Positions 18,563 to 27,137 of a stretch of DNA of 64,000 nucleotides are shown in pieces. Source of the stretch: Candidatus Saccharimonadota bacterium (GTDB lineage: Bacteria; Patescibacteriota; Saccharimonadia; Saccharimonadales; Saccharimonadaceae); assembly GCA_030445245.1 (NCBI GenBank), contig JAUCSD010000001.1:936671-1000670 (forward strand). The letters are read 5' to 3'. The notes below the pieces were generated by a model. The model saw only the letters and a list, made by a program, of their open reading frames with translations, was not told the DNA's origin and made no database searches. The first letter of the stretch is position 1, and each line of letters opens with the position of its first letter. The position numbers were made by a program, and so were the translations under genes.

Positions 18563-19927
18563 TTACAACTTATTGTGATATCCTATTGTTTCCTCATCGC
18601 CATTAGTTGTAATAGTAATATTCTTCCAACCATTTACGCTAATGTGGCCGTCCTTCGCTAATTCAACTATCGGGTACTGTTGGCCGTTTAATTCTGGATA
18701 ATCTGCCCTATCAAATATTACTTTCGTACTCATTGACGGCCAAAGAAGCGCAGCATGACTATACTCAATTCCAGCAAAACTATCCGACATTATTCCGACC
18801 AAGCTCCCTTTCTCATTAAATACTGGTCCGCCGCTCATGCCACCATTTACTATTGCTCTCAGTTGAAATGTTGGAAATGATAGTCTCCCACTACCTCGCA
18901 TATCAACCTCTGTGACTATACCACCGGTTGTGTGTGAGTTTAAATTGAAGGTGATTATGTCATCTTTGTCTACTGTAGTGTCGGGGTAGCCAAAACCATA
19001 GACTTTACTACCAACGGTTGGTGGTTCAAGATCCATCGCCATAATCTTTACCTCATCTGGGCATTGCATTATATCTGCCGCTTGTTTGTTACCTGGTGCT
19101 AATTTTAGATACGCTATATCGGTACTTTGGGAAAGAAAACAATTGGTTATAAACCAGGATGCGTCACTTTTTTCATCCTCAGAAAGTTGATAAGCTAAAA
19201 GCTGGAATGGCATTGTGTGGTTACCTGCAATTGCGTTAATCCCGTTTTCTTCTAGGTGATGCGTTATCACATGCTTAGCCGTTACGGCCAGTCCTGGTCT
19301 AATGATAACTAATGTGCCCATACTCTGATAATTATCACCAGACACATATAATATTGGCGACACGAATTCTTTTATTGGATCCCAGCCATGTGATTTGTGG
19401 AATATAGACCCGTGGGCGACTACATTTTCAATCGCTTCGCGGAAGTTATTTTGTTGACCAGAATCTGGAAAAGGTATAGCCTCGGTGTTTCTGATGTGCA
19501 GTCCAGCTTGAATTACCTTATCGTATAAACTATGGAAAACGGTCGCGTTTATAAGCACCGTTCCGTCCTCTGGATTCAATTCTCTAACTTGGTTGATAAT
19601 ATTATCAACTTGAACCTTAATTAGTTTTTCTCTTTCTCTAGGGCTCAACCTCAAACTAATCGGCCCGGGCAAAGCATCAATCAAGTAATACCCATCGCCA
19701 TGAAACTGCTTGAGCAGTTTCTGTTTATCGCGACGGATCTCTAAAATATCAACATTGCGATAATCTTCATATAACGCTCGTATCAAATTTACAAACAGAG
19801 CGTCATGGCTTCTAACATCTTCATAATAGAAAAACCGCTCCATATTTTCCGGTGGAGCTTCTGCAATAAACAAGACTCGAATTTTCTCGGGTAAATACCT
19901 CTGTCTTGCTTGGTCGTATTTATTCAT
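18563..19927 (-). CDS. Fusion: UDG-superfamily-like domain plus trypsin-like protease
   Basis: 454 aa. Residues about 15-175 start with IRVLFIAEAPP and have the alternating alpha/beta pattern of the uracil-DNA-glycosylase superfamily (assignment tentative; VLINATVFHSLY would be a later core strand). Residues 190-430 are a trypsin/chymotrypsin-type protease with His219 (VTAKHVI), Asp270 (STDIAYLKL) and Ser365 (NGGMSGGPVF), an apparently complete triad. No signal peptide, so the protease is cytoplasmic, which is unusual for S1-type enzymes and typical of protease effectors in bacterial immunity (inference). The codons look more AT-rich than neighbours. It starts 54 bases beyond the 3' end of tRNA-Asn, a common integration site. 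Confidence 0.65.
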   Translation of the reverse strand: MNKYDQARQRYLPEKIRVLFIAEAPPENMERFFYYEDVRSHDALFVNLIRALYEDYRNVDILEIRRDKQKLLKQFHGDGYYLIDALPGPISLRLSPREREKLIKVQVDNIINQVRELNPEDGTVLINATVFHSLYDKVIQAGLHIRNTEAIPFPDSGQQNNFREAIENVVAHGSIFHKSHGWDPIKEFVSPILYVSGDNYQSMGTLVIIRPGLAVTAKHVITHHLEENGINAIAGNHTMPFQLLAYQLSEDEKSDASWFITNCFLSQSTDIAYLKLAPGNKQAADIMQCPDEVKIMAMDLEPPTVGSKVYGFGYPDTTVDKDDIITFNLNSHTTGGIVTEVDMRGSGRLSFPTFQLRAIVNGGMSGGPVFNEKGSLVGIMSDSFAGIEYSHAALLWPSMSTKVIFDRADYPELNGQQYPIVELAKDGHISVNGWKNITITTNGDEETIGYHNKL

Positions 19928-19980
19928 ACCAGACTAAGAAGTGAACTGGGAACCCGGTCTGGGTTTTTCACTGCTTAGTT

Positions 19981-20055
19981 TGGCTCCGGCAGCTGGGCTC
20001 GAACCAGCGACCTAATCGTTAACAGCGATCCGCTCTACCACTGAGCTATGCCGGA
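19981..20055 (-). tRNA. trnN: tRNA-Asn (GTT)
   Basis: On the minus strand a full cloverleaf is visible: acceptor TCCGGCA/TGCCGGA, D-arm with AGCTCAGTGGTAGAGC, anticodon loop CTGTTAA giving GTT, T-arm GCTGGTTCGAGCCCAGC, discriminator G and encoded CCA. 75 nt, no intron. An ideal promoter lies just upstream. Confidence 0.95.
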
Positions 20056-20066
20056 ATACTCCACGT

Positions 20067-20095
20067 ATTATACCTATATACATTAGGGTCGTCAA
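20067..20095 (-). promoter_or_regulatory. Consensus promoter of tRNA-Asn
   Basis: TTGACG (20090-20095) and TATAAT (20067-20072) with a 17-base spacer on the minus strand. Transcription would start just before the tRNA at 20055. Confidence 0.75.
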
Positions 20096-20101
20096 GGAAT
20101 G

Positions 20102-21835
20102 CTACTGATTCTGCAACGATTCAATTTGCCGTGTAAGATCGGCAATAGTTGCCCAGCTGCTGCCGTCACTCATAATCGTTAGAACATACGGACCGCTCGG
20201 GCTATAAACAATCGCTACATCATGAAGCAGTCCATCCAGAAAGCCGACTTTATCCGCTACCTGCGAGGAAGTACCAGCTGGAATACCCTGACGATAAATG
20301 TTGCGTTTCATAGCGTCCAGTAGTCTATCACGACTCGCCTGCTGGGTTAGTATTTGGCCAGACTGCAGCATGGCGTTGAACAAGCTTAAATCTCCAGCCG
20401 TAGTTAGTGGAGTGTCACCTTTGAGAAAGGTGGTATTTTTCAGACCCAATGCTTGAATTTCACTGGTGATAGATTTATAACTGATCTTCTGCAGCATTGC
20501 CTCAGCACAGGCATTATCTGATCGAACGATCATATCGTCAAAACACTTCTCTAAGTTGCGACCACCTTGAATCTGATCGGACCACTGCCACGAACCTTCT
20601 TCAACGCGTTTGAGGGCACTATAAGCGACGAATAGTTTGTATGTGCTCGCTGTCGTGAATGACTTATCATCCTGGTAGGAGGCCCGGCGATGCTTACCCG
20701 ATAATTCAACGAGTGAAATACCAAACGTACCGGGATGAGATTCGGCGTAGTTTTTAAGTAGTGCCGACATGCCAGTGTCGGTCGCGCTATATGAACGGGT
20801 ATATTCAACAGTTGGTGCAACTGATTTAGTAACGGCCGATACGGATGTCCGCTTTGAATCAATATATTCTTTTAACTGAGCTAGTGTACCTATAATATCC
20901 AATGTCTGACCTGACTGGCCATCTTGACGAGCGGTTTCAACGAAGTCATAGGTTGTTACTTTACTAACACCCGGCTTCACCGTGACACTGGGTGCTATCT
21001 GCTGATTGAGGTACACACCCGCTCGGCTACTATTGAATGCATAGGTCAACGTACCATCCTGTTCGCTCGCATCGAGCCAGCTAAAGACATCGGTGGCAGC
21101 AATAGTTCGAGTGGCCGACCCTGCTGTTATGGTTACGCCGCTACCTAGTTTGGCAGTAAGCTGTTTCACGAGGTTACTTGCCGTTTCGTTGGTGATTGCT
21201 GGTTTAATTACTTTTACTGGAATCGTGACCTTATTATTTGTGTCCGTTATTTTTGGTTTCACCGATGAAAGCCTGGCGATAACCGTAAACACCTCACACA
21301 TACCACCGTCATGTGATTTCACTACTTCAAGTTTATTGCCGCTAGCCTTGAATGAAGCGTTTTTTGGCTGGACACTGCACGAAGATCCGAGCTCACGATC
21401 GACATAGTTTTTTACAGCACTAGCGTTGTACGTGTACTGGGGATCTTGAGATGGCTTTGTTATCAGATTAGCCCATAACAAGGATCCTGGCAGCAGACGC
21501 AAGTACCATGGATAACTTATAGCCTCAATCCGATTTTGGTTGTTGACCTGAAGTTTGATGTCGACAGGTTTTGGTGAACGATATGCCGTCTCCGTTTCGC
21601 CAAAATAAATATCCACGGGAGTCGCCGCGTATCGCTTATCTAGTTCCGTGGCTACATCTTTTTTCTGCCAGCCGCCTACGGCTATATTATCAACTTGGGC
21701 AAACGGCAAGAGGCGAGACCCTGGATAGGCAATCTGTCCGATAATAACCAGTACTAAGAAGACACCTAGGCTAATCAGTAGTTGTTTTTTATGCAGTACC
21801 AACCATGTTTGAATTATTTTTTTCCACCTGTACAT
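20102..21835 (-). CDS. Membrane-anchored class A beta-lactamase-like serine hydrolase
   Basis: 577 aa. One N-terminal span (about 19-38). Residues 45-300 are two beta-rich domains resembling the peptidoglycan-binding/VanW N-terminal type (VDNIAVGGWQKKDVATELDK, then TYDFVETARQDGQSGQTLDI). Residues about 350-577 are the class A beta-lactamase-like fold with the nucleophile motif STYK, the SDNA motif and a KVG in place of KTG, in the usual order. Likely a cell-wall hydrolase or D,D-peptidase acting outside the membrane; true beta-lactamase activity is uncertain because the omega-loop Glu motif is not obvious. TATAAT is nine bases before the ATG. Ten bases separate it from the lexA-like gene upstream. 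Confidence 0.75.
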   Translation of the reverse strand: MYRWKKIIQTWLVLHKKQLLISLGVFLVLVIIGQIAYPGSRLLPFAQVDNIAVGGWQKKDVATELDKRYAATPVDIYFGETETAYRSPKPVDIKLQVNNQNRIEAISYPWYLRLLPGSLLWANLITKPSQDPQYTYNASAVKNYVDRELGSSCSVQPKNASFKASGNKLEVVKSHDGGMCEVFTVIARLSSVKPKITDTNNKVTIPVKVIKPAITNETASNLVKQLTAKLGSGVTITAGSATRTIAATDVFSWLDASEQDGTLTYAFNSSRAGVYLNQQIAPSVTVKPGVSKVTTYDFVETARQDGQSGQTLDIIGTLAQLKEYIDSKRTSVSAVTKSVAPTVEYTRSYSATDTGMSALLKNYAESHPGTFGISLVELSGKHRRASYQDDKSFTTASTYKLFVAYSALKRVEEGSWQWSDQIQGGRNLEKCFDDMIVRSDNACAEAMLQKISYKSITSEIQALGLKNTTFLKGDTPLTTAGDLSLFNAMLQSGQILTQQASRDRLLDAMKRNIYRQGIPAGTSSQVADKVGFLDGLLHDVAIVYSPSGPYVLTIMSDGSSWATIADLTRQIESLQNQ

Positions 21836-21845
21836 CTACTGTTCA

Positions 21846-22238
21846 TTATACATCGGTGACACCTAATCCAAGGATTCTCGCTGCCTCTTTTAGTGTACTA
21901 ACCTCATGGCGCACGGCATCATCATCTTTGCTCTCGAGTGATCGAGTGCGTTTGGTTATCTCTTCTTGTAGCCACTTTCCATAAGACAAGACAGGTGAAT
22001 CAGCGACTACTTCATCATCATTTTTCATAACCTCAAGTGAACGTGCAGAGTTATCTTTCTTTTGCAGCAATCCTCGAGCAATCAGCCCGTTAACATGAAC
22101 AGCCACAGTAGAAACCGACCGGTAATCGAGTGCTCGCATAATCTCTCGGTAACTAGGTCCATAACCATTACCTTTGATAAAGCCATCGATAAAGCTCAGT
22201 AGCTCACGTTGTTTCTTACTTGGTCGGTTTTCGGTCAT
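21846..22238 (-). CDS. LexA-type DNA-binding protein without peptidase domain
   Basis: 130 aa from ATG 22238, chosen because AGAAAGG precedes it; a start at 22265 would add nine residues and deepen the overlap with the upstream gene. Residues 5-70 match the LexA winged helix (SKKQRELLSFIDGFIKGNGY, PSYREIMRALDYRSVSTVAVHV, GLIARGLLQKK). The remaining 60 residues are a helical tail, and the S24 autopeptidase domain with its AxG cleavage site and Ser/Lys dyad is missing. So it cannot self-cleave like LexA and may respond to another signal or repress constitutively. Located between the polysaccharide ligase and the serine hydrolase, translated with overlap. Confidence 0.8.
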   Translation of the reverse strand: MTENRPSKKQRELLSFIDGFIKGNGYGPSYREIMRALDYRSVSTVAVHVNGLIARGLLQKKDNSARSLEVMKNDDEVVADSPVLSYGKWLQEEITKRTRSLESKDDDAVRHEVSTLKEAARILGLGVTDV

Positions 22239-23526
22239 ATATACCTTTCTTACCAGCAAGCGCAATACCGGCGAGCCCCCACCATACTATTGATACCGTA
22301 TCATCTACCCATACCGGCTGAAGTAATCCGATAAGTCCGAGGCCGATACCAGCAGCAAATACCCCGAGGCTGAGCCAGTCTTTTCGATCTTTCCATAATC
22401 GATAGAGAATAAGGGTGAATATAGAGATAAATAACCCTAATCCAAGCCACCCCACCTCATGAGCAATGAACAGATATTGATCTTCGATGATGAGTGGGCT
22501 ATCACTCCGGAGAGACGCTGACCCAGTACTGCCAATTCCTGACCCAAATGGTTCGTGAATCAAACGATCGAGGCCATAAGCCAGCGAAGCAACATGTTGG
22601 TCATTAGAAGTTATACTGCTACCACCATTTTGATTCTCATGTAGAAGTACATTTGAAATAAAACTGTTATCGCGACCAATAACCAAGCCACCGACGGCTA
22701 CACCGACGAGGAGACAGCCCACTATCCATGTCTTTCGAGAGATATACTTAGCGGTCGTTGTGAGCAAAACGATTGAGATAGCGACCAATCCCGCTACAAG
22801 TGCGCTTCTTGAATAACTGATCCATAAAGCTATCACGCTACAGAGTATAAAAATCGATGTAAGAATGAGTACTTTTCTCTTTCGTAGGTCAAGCTTCTTA
22901 TAAGTAAGTGCTGCTGTTATCAATCCGAGTACTATAACGACATATGCTCCGAGAGGATTTGGACCTCGAAGCGTACTATTTACTCGAATGAAGTCCGGAT
23001 TTTTATCAACAGTTAAGTACGGCATAATCGTACTCTTGTTATAGCCAATATGCGATAAAATATCGACCGGCAGTAGTAACTGAAGCGTCGCAAACCCTAC
23101 GACAACACAGGCGCCGATTACACCAGTCCATAACAAGCGCCTTCTATATTGTGGAAGTAATTTTACCGCCACGTACATAAGACCGAAAAATACAACATAG
23201 CGAAGGTCTATAGCTAAACCGGCCATAGTTACTAACAGTCCTCGACGGAAGACCACCGCCAACACAAGATGAAGCACGATATAGGCAGCAATGAGCTGAC
23301 ATACTTGGTCACCCACGACCAGGCGCCATACCCTACGTCGAGAGATAATAGTGATAGCTAGCAAGGCGGCTATAACGATCAGTATTTCTTTCCAAGACTT
23401 AATGAGTAAGCTCTGGTCGGGAAATAGTGTTCCTAGCCAGACACTTAAAGGAGCGTGTATGACGATGCCGGCAAATATAACTATCAGGATAGCAATAAAG
23501 CTTTTTTCGAGAAACGAAACTTTCAT
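22216..23526 (-). CDS. O-antigen ligase/polymerase (WaaL/Wzy family)
   Basis: 436 aa, about 12 hydrophobic segments. The large extracytoplasmic loop (about 265-330, with FISNVLLHENQNGGSS and LDRLIHEPFGSGIGSTGS) and the SRSALVAGL segment before it are typical of the Wzy_C/O-antigen ligase family. It would join or polymerise lipid-linked glycan outside the membrane, using products of the genes to the right. TACACT lies seven bases before the ATG, pointing to a leaderless message that also covers the lexA-like gene. Confidence 0.8.
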   Translation of the reverse strand: MKVSFLEKSFIAILIVIFAGIVIHAPLSVWLGTLFPDQSLLIKSWKEILIVIAALLAITIISRRRVWRLVVGDQVCQLIAAYIVLHLVLAVVFRRGLLVTMAGLAIDLRYVVFFGLMYVAVKLLPQYRRRLLWTGVIGACVVVGFATLQLLLPVDILSHIGYNKSTIMPYLTVDKNPDFIRVNSTLRGPNPLGAYVVIVLGLITAALTYKKLDLRKRKVLILTSIFILCSVIALWISYSRSALVAGLVAISIVLLTTTAKYISRKTWIVGCLLVGVAVGGLVIGRDNSFISNVLLHENQNGGSSITSNDQHVASLAYGLDRLIHEPFGSGIGSTGSASLRSDSPLIIEDQYLFIAHEVGWLGLGLFISIFTLILYRLWKDRKDWLSLGVFAAGIGLGLIGLLQPVWVDDTVSIVWWGLAGIALAGKKGIYDRKPTK

Positions 23527-23533
23527 TACCTCT

Positions 23534-23539
23534 AGTGTA
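23534..23539 (-). promoter_or_regulatory. -10 hexamer 7 nt before a start codon (leaderless)
   Basis: TACACT on the minus strand, seven bases before the ATG at 23526. The intervening AGAGGTA could alternatively act as a ribosome binding site. Confidence 0.45.
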
Positions 23540-23568
23540 GCGAAAAAATGATATAATAACAGCCATAG

Positions 23569-25005
23569 ATGCCATCTAAAAATACTAAATTCTATAGTCT
23601 TCTTCTGATTATCGCCGACTTCATTGTCCTACTCGGTGCGTTTGGTATTGCCTACATCCTGCGAGTCCAATACGATCCTCGCCCGCTCCTTACTCAGGTG
23701 TATGCGGTTCAGTACGTAACTACTTTTCTCCTCATCATTCCTTTTTGGTTACTGATTTTCGCTTCGCTCGGGCTATACCAATCAAATACATATAGTCGTC
23801 GGCTTGTTGAGTGGAGTAAAATCGCTATTGGTTCATGTATCGGTATATTAACTATTATCGGGTGGGAATATTTCAGTGGACAGCACGTTTTCCCAGCTCG
23901 ACTGGTTGCTGTCTATGCGCTTATCGGATCGTTCTTGCTCATTTTAGTTGAACGTGAGACACTTCGACTCTCAAGAAGTTTACTCTTTTATTTTGGCAAA
24001 GGAACGAGTCGCGTGCTTGTGATCGGTGACTCTGATGCGACACGCGATATCGCAGACAGCATATCCAACACATACAAGAGTGGCTACTCAATCGTTGCAA
24101 TAGCTGGCCCACGAAAAATCATACCATCTGGACTTGATGTAAAACACTTCTCGTCGATAGAAGCCGCCTTAAAAGAAATAAAGCAACTCGGTATCACAAC
24201 GATTATCCAGACTGATCTATACGACTCAGCCGAGCGTAACCAGCGCATTCTTGGTGCAGCGCAGATTAACCACATTAGTTACAACTTCATCCCTGGTGAG
24301 GCGGAATTCTATGCGGGCAAGAATACCGTCGATGTCTTTCTCGGCTACCCAATGATATCCGTCAGCCAAACACCGCTCATCGGCTGGGGTGCTATCGCCA
24401 AGCAAGTATTTGACGCTATCGTCTCCCTCCTGCTCATCATTGTCTTATCACCACTCTTTCTTGTCCTTATTTTACTGCAACTTATTTTGAATCCAGGACC
24501 AATATTCTATGTCAGTAAACGACTAAGTAAATTCTCTGAACCAGTACGTCTTATCAAATTTCGAAGCATGAATTCTAAATACGGTAAACGAGATGCTGCC
24601 ATTGACTTCCGTGAAATGGGACGAGAAGACCTAGCCTTGGAATATGAAAAGAACCGCAAGGTCGCAAATGATCCTCGGATTACACGCTTTGGCCAGTTCC
24701 TTCGCACAACATCACTCGACGAACTTCCACAGCTATTCAATGTTCTAAGGGGTGACCTCAGCCTTGTAGGACCTCGTCCGATCCTTCCACAAGAGACGAA
24801 TTTCTCACCAACCCGTACAGCCCTTCTTCATAGCGTTAAGTCTGGTGTGACGGGATTGTGGCAGGTATCAGGACGAAGCAACTTATCGTTTGATGAACGT
24901 ATCGAACTCGAGTTATTCTATGCTCAAAACTGGAGTTTTTGGTTAGATATAAAGATTCTCTTCAAGACCATCGCAGTCGTATTTCGTAAAAAGGGAGCGA
25001 AATAA
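23569..25005 (+). CDS. Polyprenyl-phosphate sugar-phosphate transferase (initiating enzyme)
   Basis: 478 aa. Four N-terminal spans (about 7-120), a Rossmann-like middle domain (about 140-260), then a fifth hydrophobic helix (about 283-310) and the bacterial sugar transferase domain: [50 protein letters not shown], and [21 protein letters not shown]. This is the WbaP/WcaJ layout. It transfers a sugar-1-phosphate to undecaprenyl phosphate at the inner face of the membrane and starts glycan assembly. TATAAT (23552-23557) precedes it. The GT4 gene follows after four bases. Confidence 0.9.
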   Translation: MPSKNTKFYSLLLIIADFIVLLGAFGIAYILRVQYDPRPLLTQVYAVQYVTTFLLIIPFWLLIFASLGLYQSNTYSRRLVEWSKIAIGSCIGILTIIGWEYFSGQHVFPARLVAVYALIGSFLLILVERETLRLSRSLLFYFGKGTSRVLVIGDSDATRDIADSISNTYKSGYSIVAIAGPRKIIPSGLDVKHFSSIEAALKEIKQLGITTIIQTDLYDSAERNQRILGAAQINHISYNFIPGEAEFYAGKNTVDVFLGYPMISVSQTPLIGWGAIAKQVFDAIVSLLLIIVLSPLFLVLILLQLILNPGPIFYVSKRLSKFSEPVRLIKFRSMNSKYGKRDAAIDFREMGREDLALEYEKNRKVANDPRITRFGQFLRTTSLDELPQLFNVLRGDLSLVGPRPILPQETNFSPTRTALLHSVKSGVTGLWQVSGRSNLSFDERIELELFYAQNWSFWLDIKILFKTIAVVFRKKGAK

Positions 25006-25009
25006 AGAG

Positions 25010-26119
25010 ATGACTGCTCCTAAGATTGCAATCGTTCATGACTGGCTTACTAATATGGGTGGAGCGGAGCCACTCCTACTTGAACTCCATAAGCTTTATC
25101 CTAAAGCACCTATCTATACATCGGTATATAACAAAAAGGCGATGCCTGCGTTTAAGGATTGCGACGTTCGAACAACCTATCTCCAAAAGATCCTTCCGAA
25201 ATCTCTACGCTACAAACACACTCTCTGGCCTGTCCTTCGCGCATACGCCTTTCGCGCGCTCGATCTGAGTGAATATGACATTATCATTAGTACATCTAGC
25301 GCCGAGTCCAAAGCAGTAAAAAAACGTCCAGACGCCATTCACATTTGTTACTGCCACACCCCCATACGATATTATTGGAGTCACTATGAGGAGTTCAAAA
25401 AAGAGTTTAATTTTGGGCCATTCACCCTGTTCATACGGCCATTTATCCCCCTACTTGTGAAGTGGATGCGTCGGCTTGATCTCGAATCAATTGCTGGTAT
25501 CGATTACTTCATTGCCAACTCAACTATAACGCAACAACGCATCCGACAATATTACAACCGTGCGAGTACGGTCGTCTATCCACCGATTGAAACTGCTCGA
25601 TTTATGCCGCCACCAAAAACCAAACGAACCGGTTTTGTTGTATGGGGACGTCATGTACCTTATAAACGATTTGATATCGCGATCGAAGCTTGTAATCAGC
25701 TCGGTATCCCACTCACTATCATCAGTAGCGGACCCGACACGGAACGTCTTAAAAAACTGGCCGGTCCAACCATTACATTCACTGGTCGCATCAGTGACGA
25801 AGAACTCGTCAGGATTGCTCAACACAGCAAAGCATTCCTTTTCCCTAATGAGGAGGACTTTGGAATGTCAGCTGCTGAAAGTATTGCAGCAGGTACTCCT
25901 GTCATTGCCTACGCCAAAGGCGGTGCGCTTGATATCGTTCAAGATGGTGAAACAGGTATTCTTTTCGAGACACAATCAGTCGAAGGATTAGTCGAAGCTA
26001 TGAAGCGATTTGATACCTATACTTTCTTACCTGCGACGCTTTATCGTAAGTCGAAACGCTTTGACAAGAGTTTATTTTCTACAAAAATGCGAAAAATAAT
26101 CACCGACCAATACAAATAA
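25010..26119 (+). CDS. Glycosyltransferase family 4 (WbaZ-like)
   Basis: 369 aa, soluble. IVHDWLTNMGGAEPLLLEL at the N-terminus forms the acceptor-side loop; the C-terminal GT-B half has FVVWGRHVPYKRFDIAIEA and the EDFGMSAAESIAAGTPVIAY region with the E-x7-E motif, then GGALDIVQDGETGILF. It would add the second sugar (often mannose) to the lipid-linked product of the preceding enzyme. Four bases after the upstream stop, so in the same transcript. Confidence 0.88.
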   Translation: MTAPKIAIVHDWLTNMGGAEPLLLELHKLYPKAPIYTSVYNKKAMPAFKDCDVRTTYLQKILPKSLRYKHTLWPVLRAYAFRALDLSEYDIIISTSSAESKAVKKRPDAIHICYCHTPIRYYWSHYEEFKKEFNFGPFTLFIRPFIPLLVKWMRRLDLESIAGIDYFIANSTITQQRIRQYYNRASTVVYPPIETARFMPPPKTKRTGFVVWGRHVPYKRFDIAIEACNQLGIPLTIISSGPDTERLKKLAGPTITFTGRISDEELVRIAQHSKAFLFPNEEDFGMSAAESIAAGTPVIAYAKGGALDIVQDGETGILFETQSVEGLVEAMKRFDTYTFLPATLYRKSKRFDKSLFSTKMRKIITDQYK

Positions 26120-26145
26120 GCTTTTATACTTAGCTACTTGCGCCG

Positions 26146-27078
26146 TTACGCCAAGTGAACTGATTTATTAAGAAGAAAATTGTCGAGCGCAACTTCTAAC
26201 ATCTGTACGTTTGCTTGGGTCGTGAGGCTCGCAATATGAGGCGTAATAACTATTCGTTCATGTCTGAATAGTTCAGGATTGCCATGCGGTTCATTGAGAA
26301 CTGTATCTGCAACATACGTAAAGTGCGCCGATGCATTGAGAAGTTCAAGTACAGCCGTCTCATCTACAATTCCGCCTCGAGACGAGTTAATTAGAATGGC
26401 ATCGTCTGGCAGTAAAAGGAGCTTGCCTTTATCAATAATATTCTTGGTTTCATCAGTCAGCGGAAGATGGAGCGAGACAATAGTACATTGCTTGATCAGT
26501 TCATCTATAGAGGTGACTACGGTGATGCCCTCTGGTACATCGGCTGCGTTTACATAGGGATCATATACGAAGAATGCTTTATAGTTAAAGCTACTCAGTT
26601 TCTGATGAAGGAGTTTACCGACATTACCGAACCCGATCAGACCGATCATCTGCTCACTCATGGAAGACCCCATGAATTTGAGTCGGTTCCACTCAACAAT
26701 ATCTTGTTCGGTTAGCTGGTGTAGGTGGCGCAAGACAAGTAACATAACACTTACGACGTACTCAGCTACTGCATCCGCGTTTGCTCCTGCTGCATTGTAG
26801 ACAGCGATGCCTTCAGCCTTACAAAAAGCCAGATCGATATTATCTAAACCTGTTCCCACACGAATAATGCTTTTTAAATTGGGGAAAGATGTCTTGATTT
26901 GGTCGGTTACGCGTGTACCTGACCGAATAATAAGTGTCTCATATTGTTGCAACTCGCTACCCTCAAAGGATTTGGTGCCAGACACAACATGGAATGCATC
27001 TTGTGATAGTTTCACATTAACAATATCGAGATTAATAAGGTCCGGTTCCGTTACATATACGAGATGTGTCGTTATCAT
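26146..27078 (-). CDS. D-2-hydroxyacid dehydrogenase (3-phosphoglycerate dehydrogenase-like)
   Basis: 310 aa from ATG 27078 (an ATG 21 bases upstream is also in frame). The NAD motif is GLIGFGNVGKLL, and the catalytic set is present: Arg in NSSRGGIVDE, Glu in NEPHGNPELF and His in ITPHIASLT. This is the D-isomer 2-hydroxyacid dehydrogenase family; 3-phosphoglycerate dehydrogenase is the closest guess (VGTGLDNIDL), but no ACT domain is present. A sugar-acid or glyoxylate/hydroxypyruvate role is possible. TACAAT precedes the start by eight bases. Convergent with the GT4 gene. Confidence 0.82.
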   Translation of the reverse strand: MITTHLVYVTEPDLINLDIVNVKLSQDAFHVVSGTKSFEGSELQQYETLIIRSGTRVTDQIKTSFPNLKSIIRVGTGLDNIDLAFCKAEGIAVYNAAGANADAVAEYVVSVMLLVLRHLHQLTEQDIVEWNRLKFMGSSMSEQMIGLIGFGNVGKLLHQKLSSFNYKAFFVYDPYVNAADVPEGITVVTSIDELIKQCTIVSLHLPLTDETKNIIDKGKLLLLPDDAILINSSRGGIVDETAVLELLNASAHFTYVADTVLNEPHGNPELFRHERIVITPHIASLTTQANVQMLEVALDNFLLNKSVHLA

Positions 27079-27137
27079 ATTATTGTATTGTAGCATCATT
27101 GCTAAGCATTACCACGAAGGAGCACTTCGAGCTTCTA

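Noticed and set aside
19900-20055. Integrated element bounded by a tRNA-Asn repeat
   Set aside because: I searched by eye for a second copy of the tRNA 3' end near 18.4-19.0 kb and found none; no integrase is present.
20102-21835. True antibiotic beta-lactamase
   Set aside because: The nucleophile and SDN motifs fit, but KTG is KVG, the omega-loop Glu motif is unclear, and the long N-terminal wall-binding region is not found in secreted beta-lactamases.
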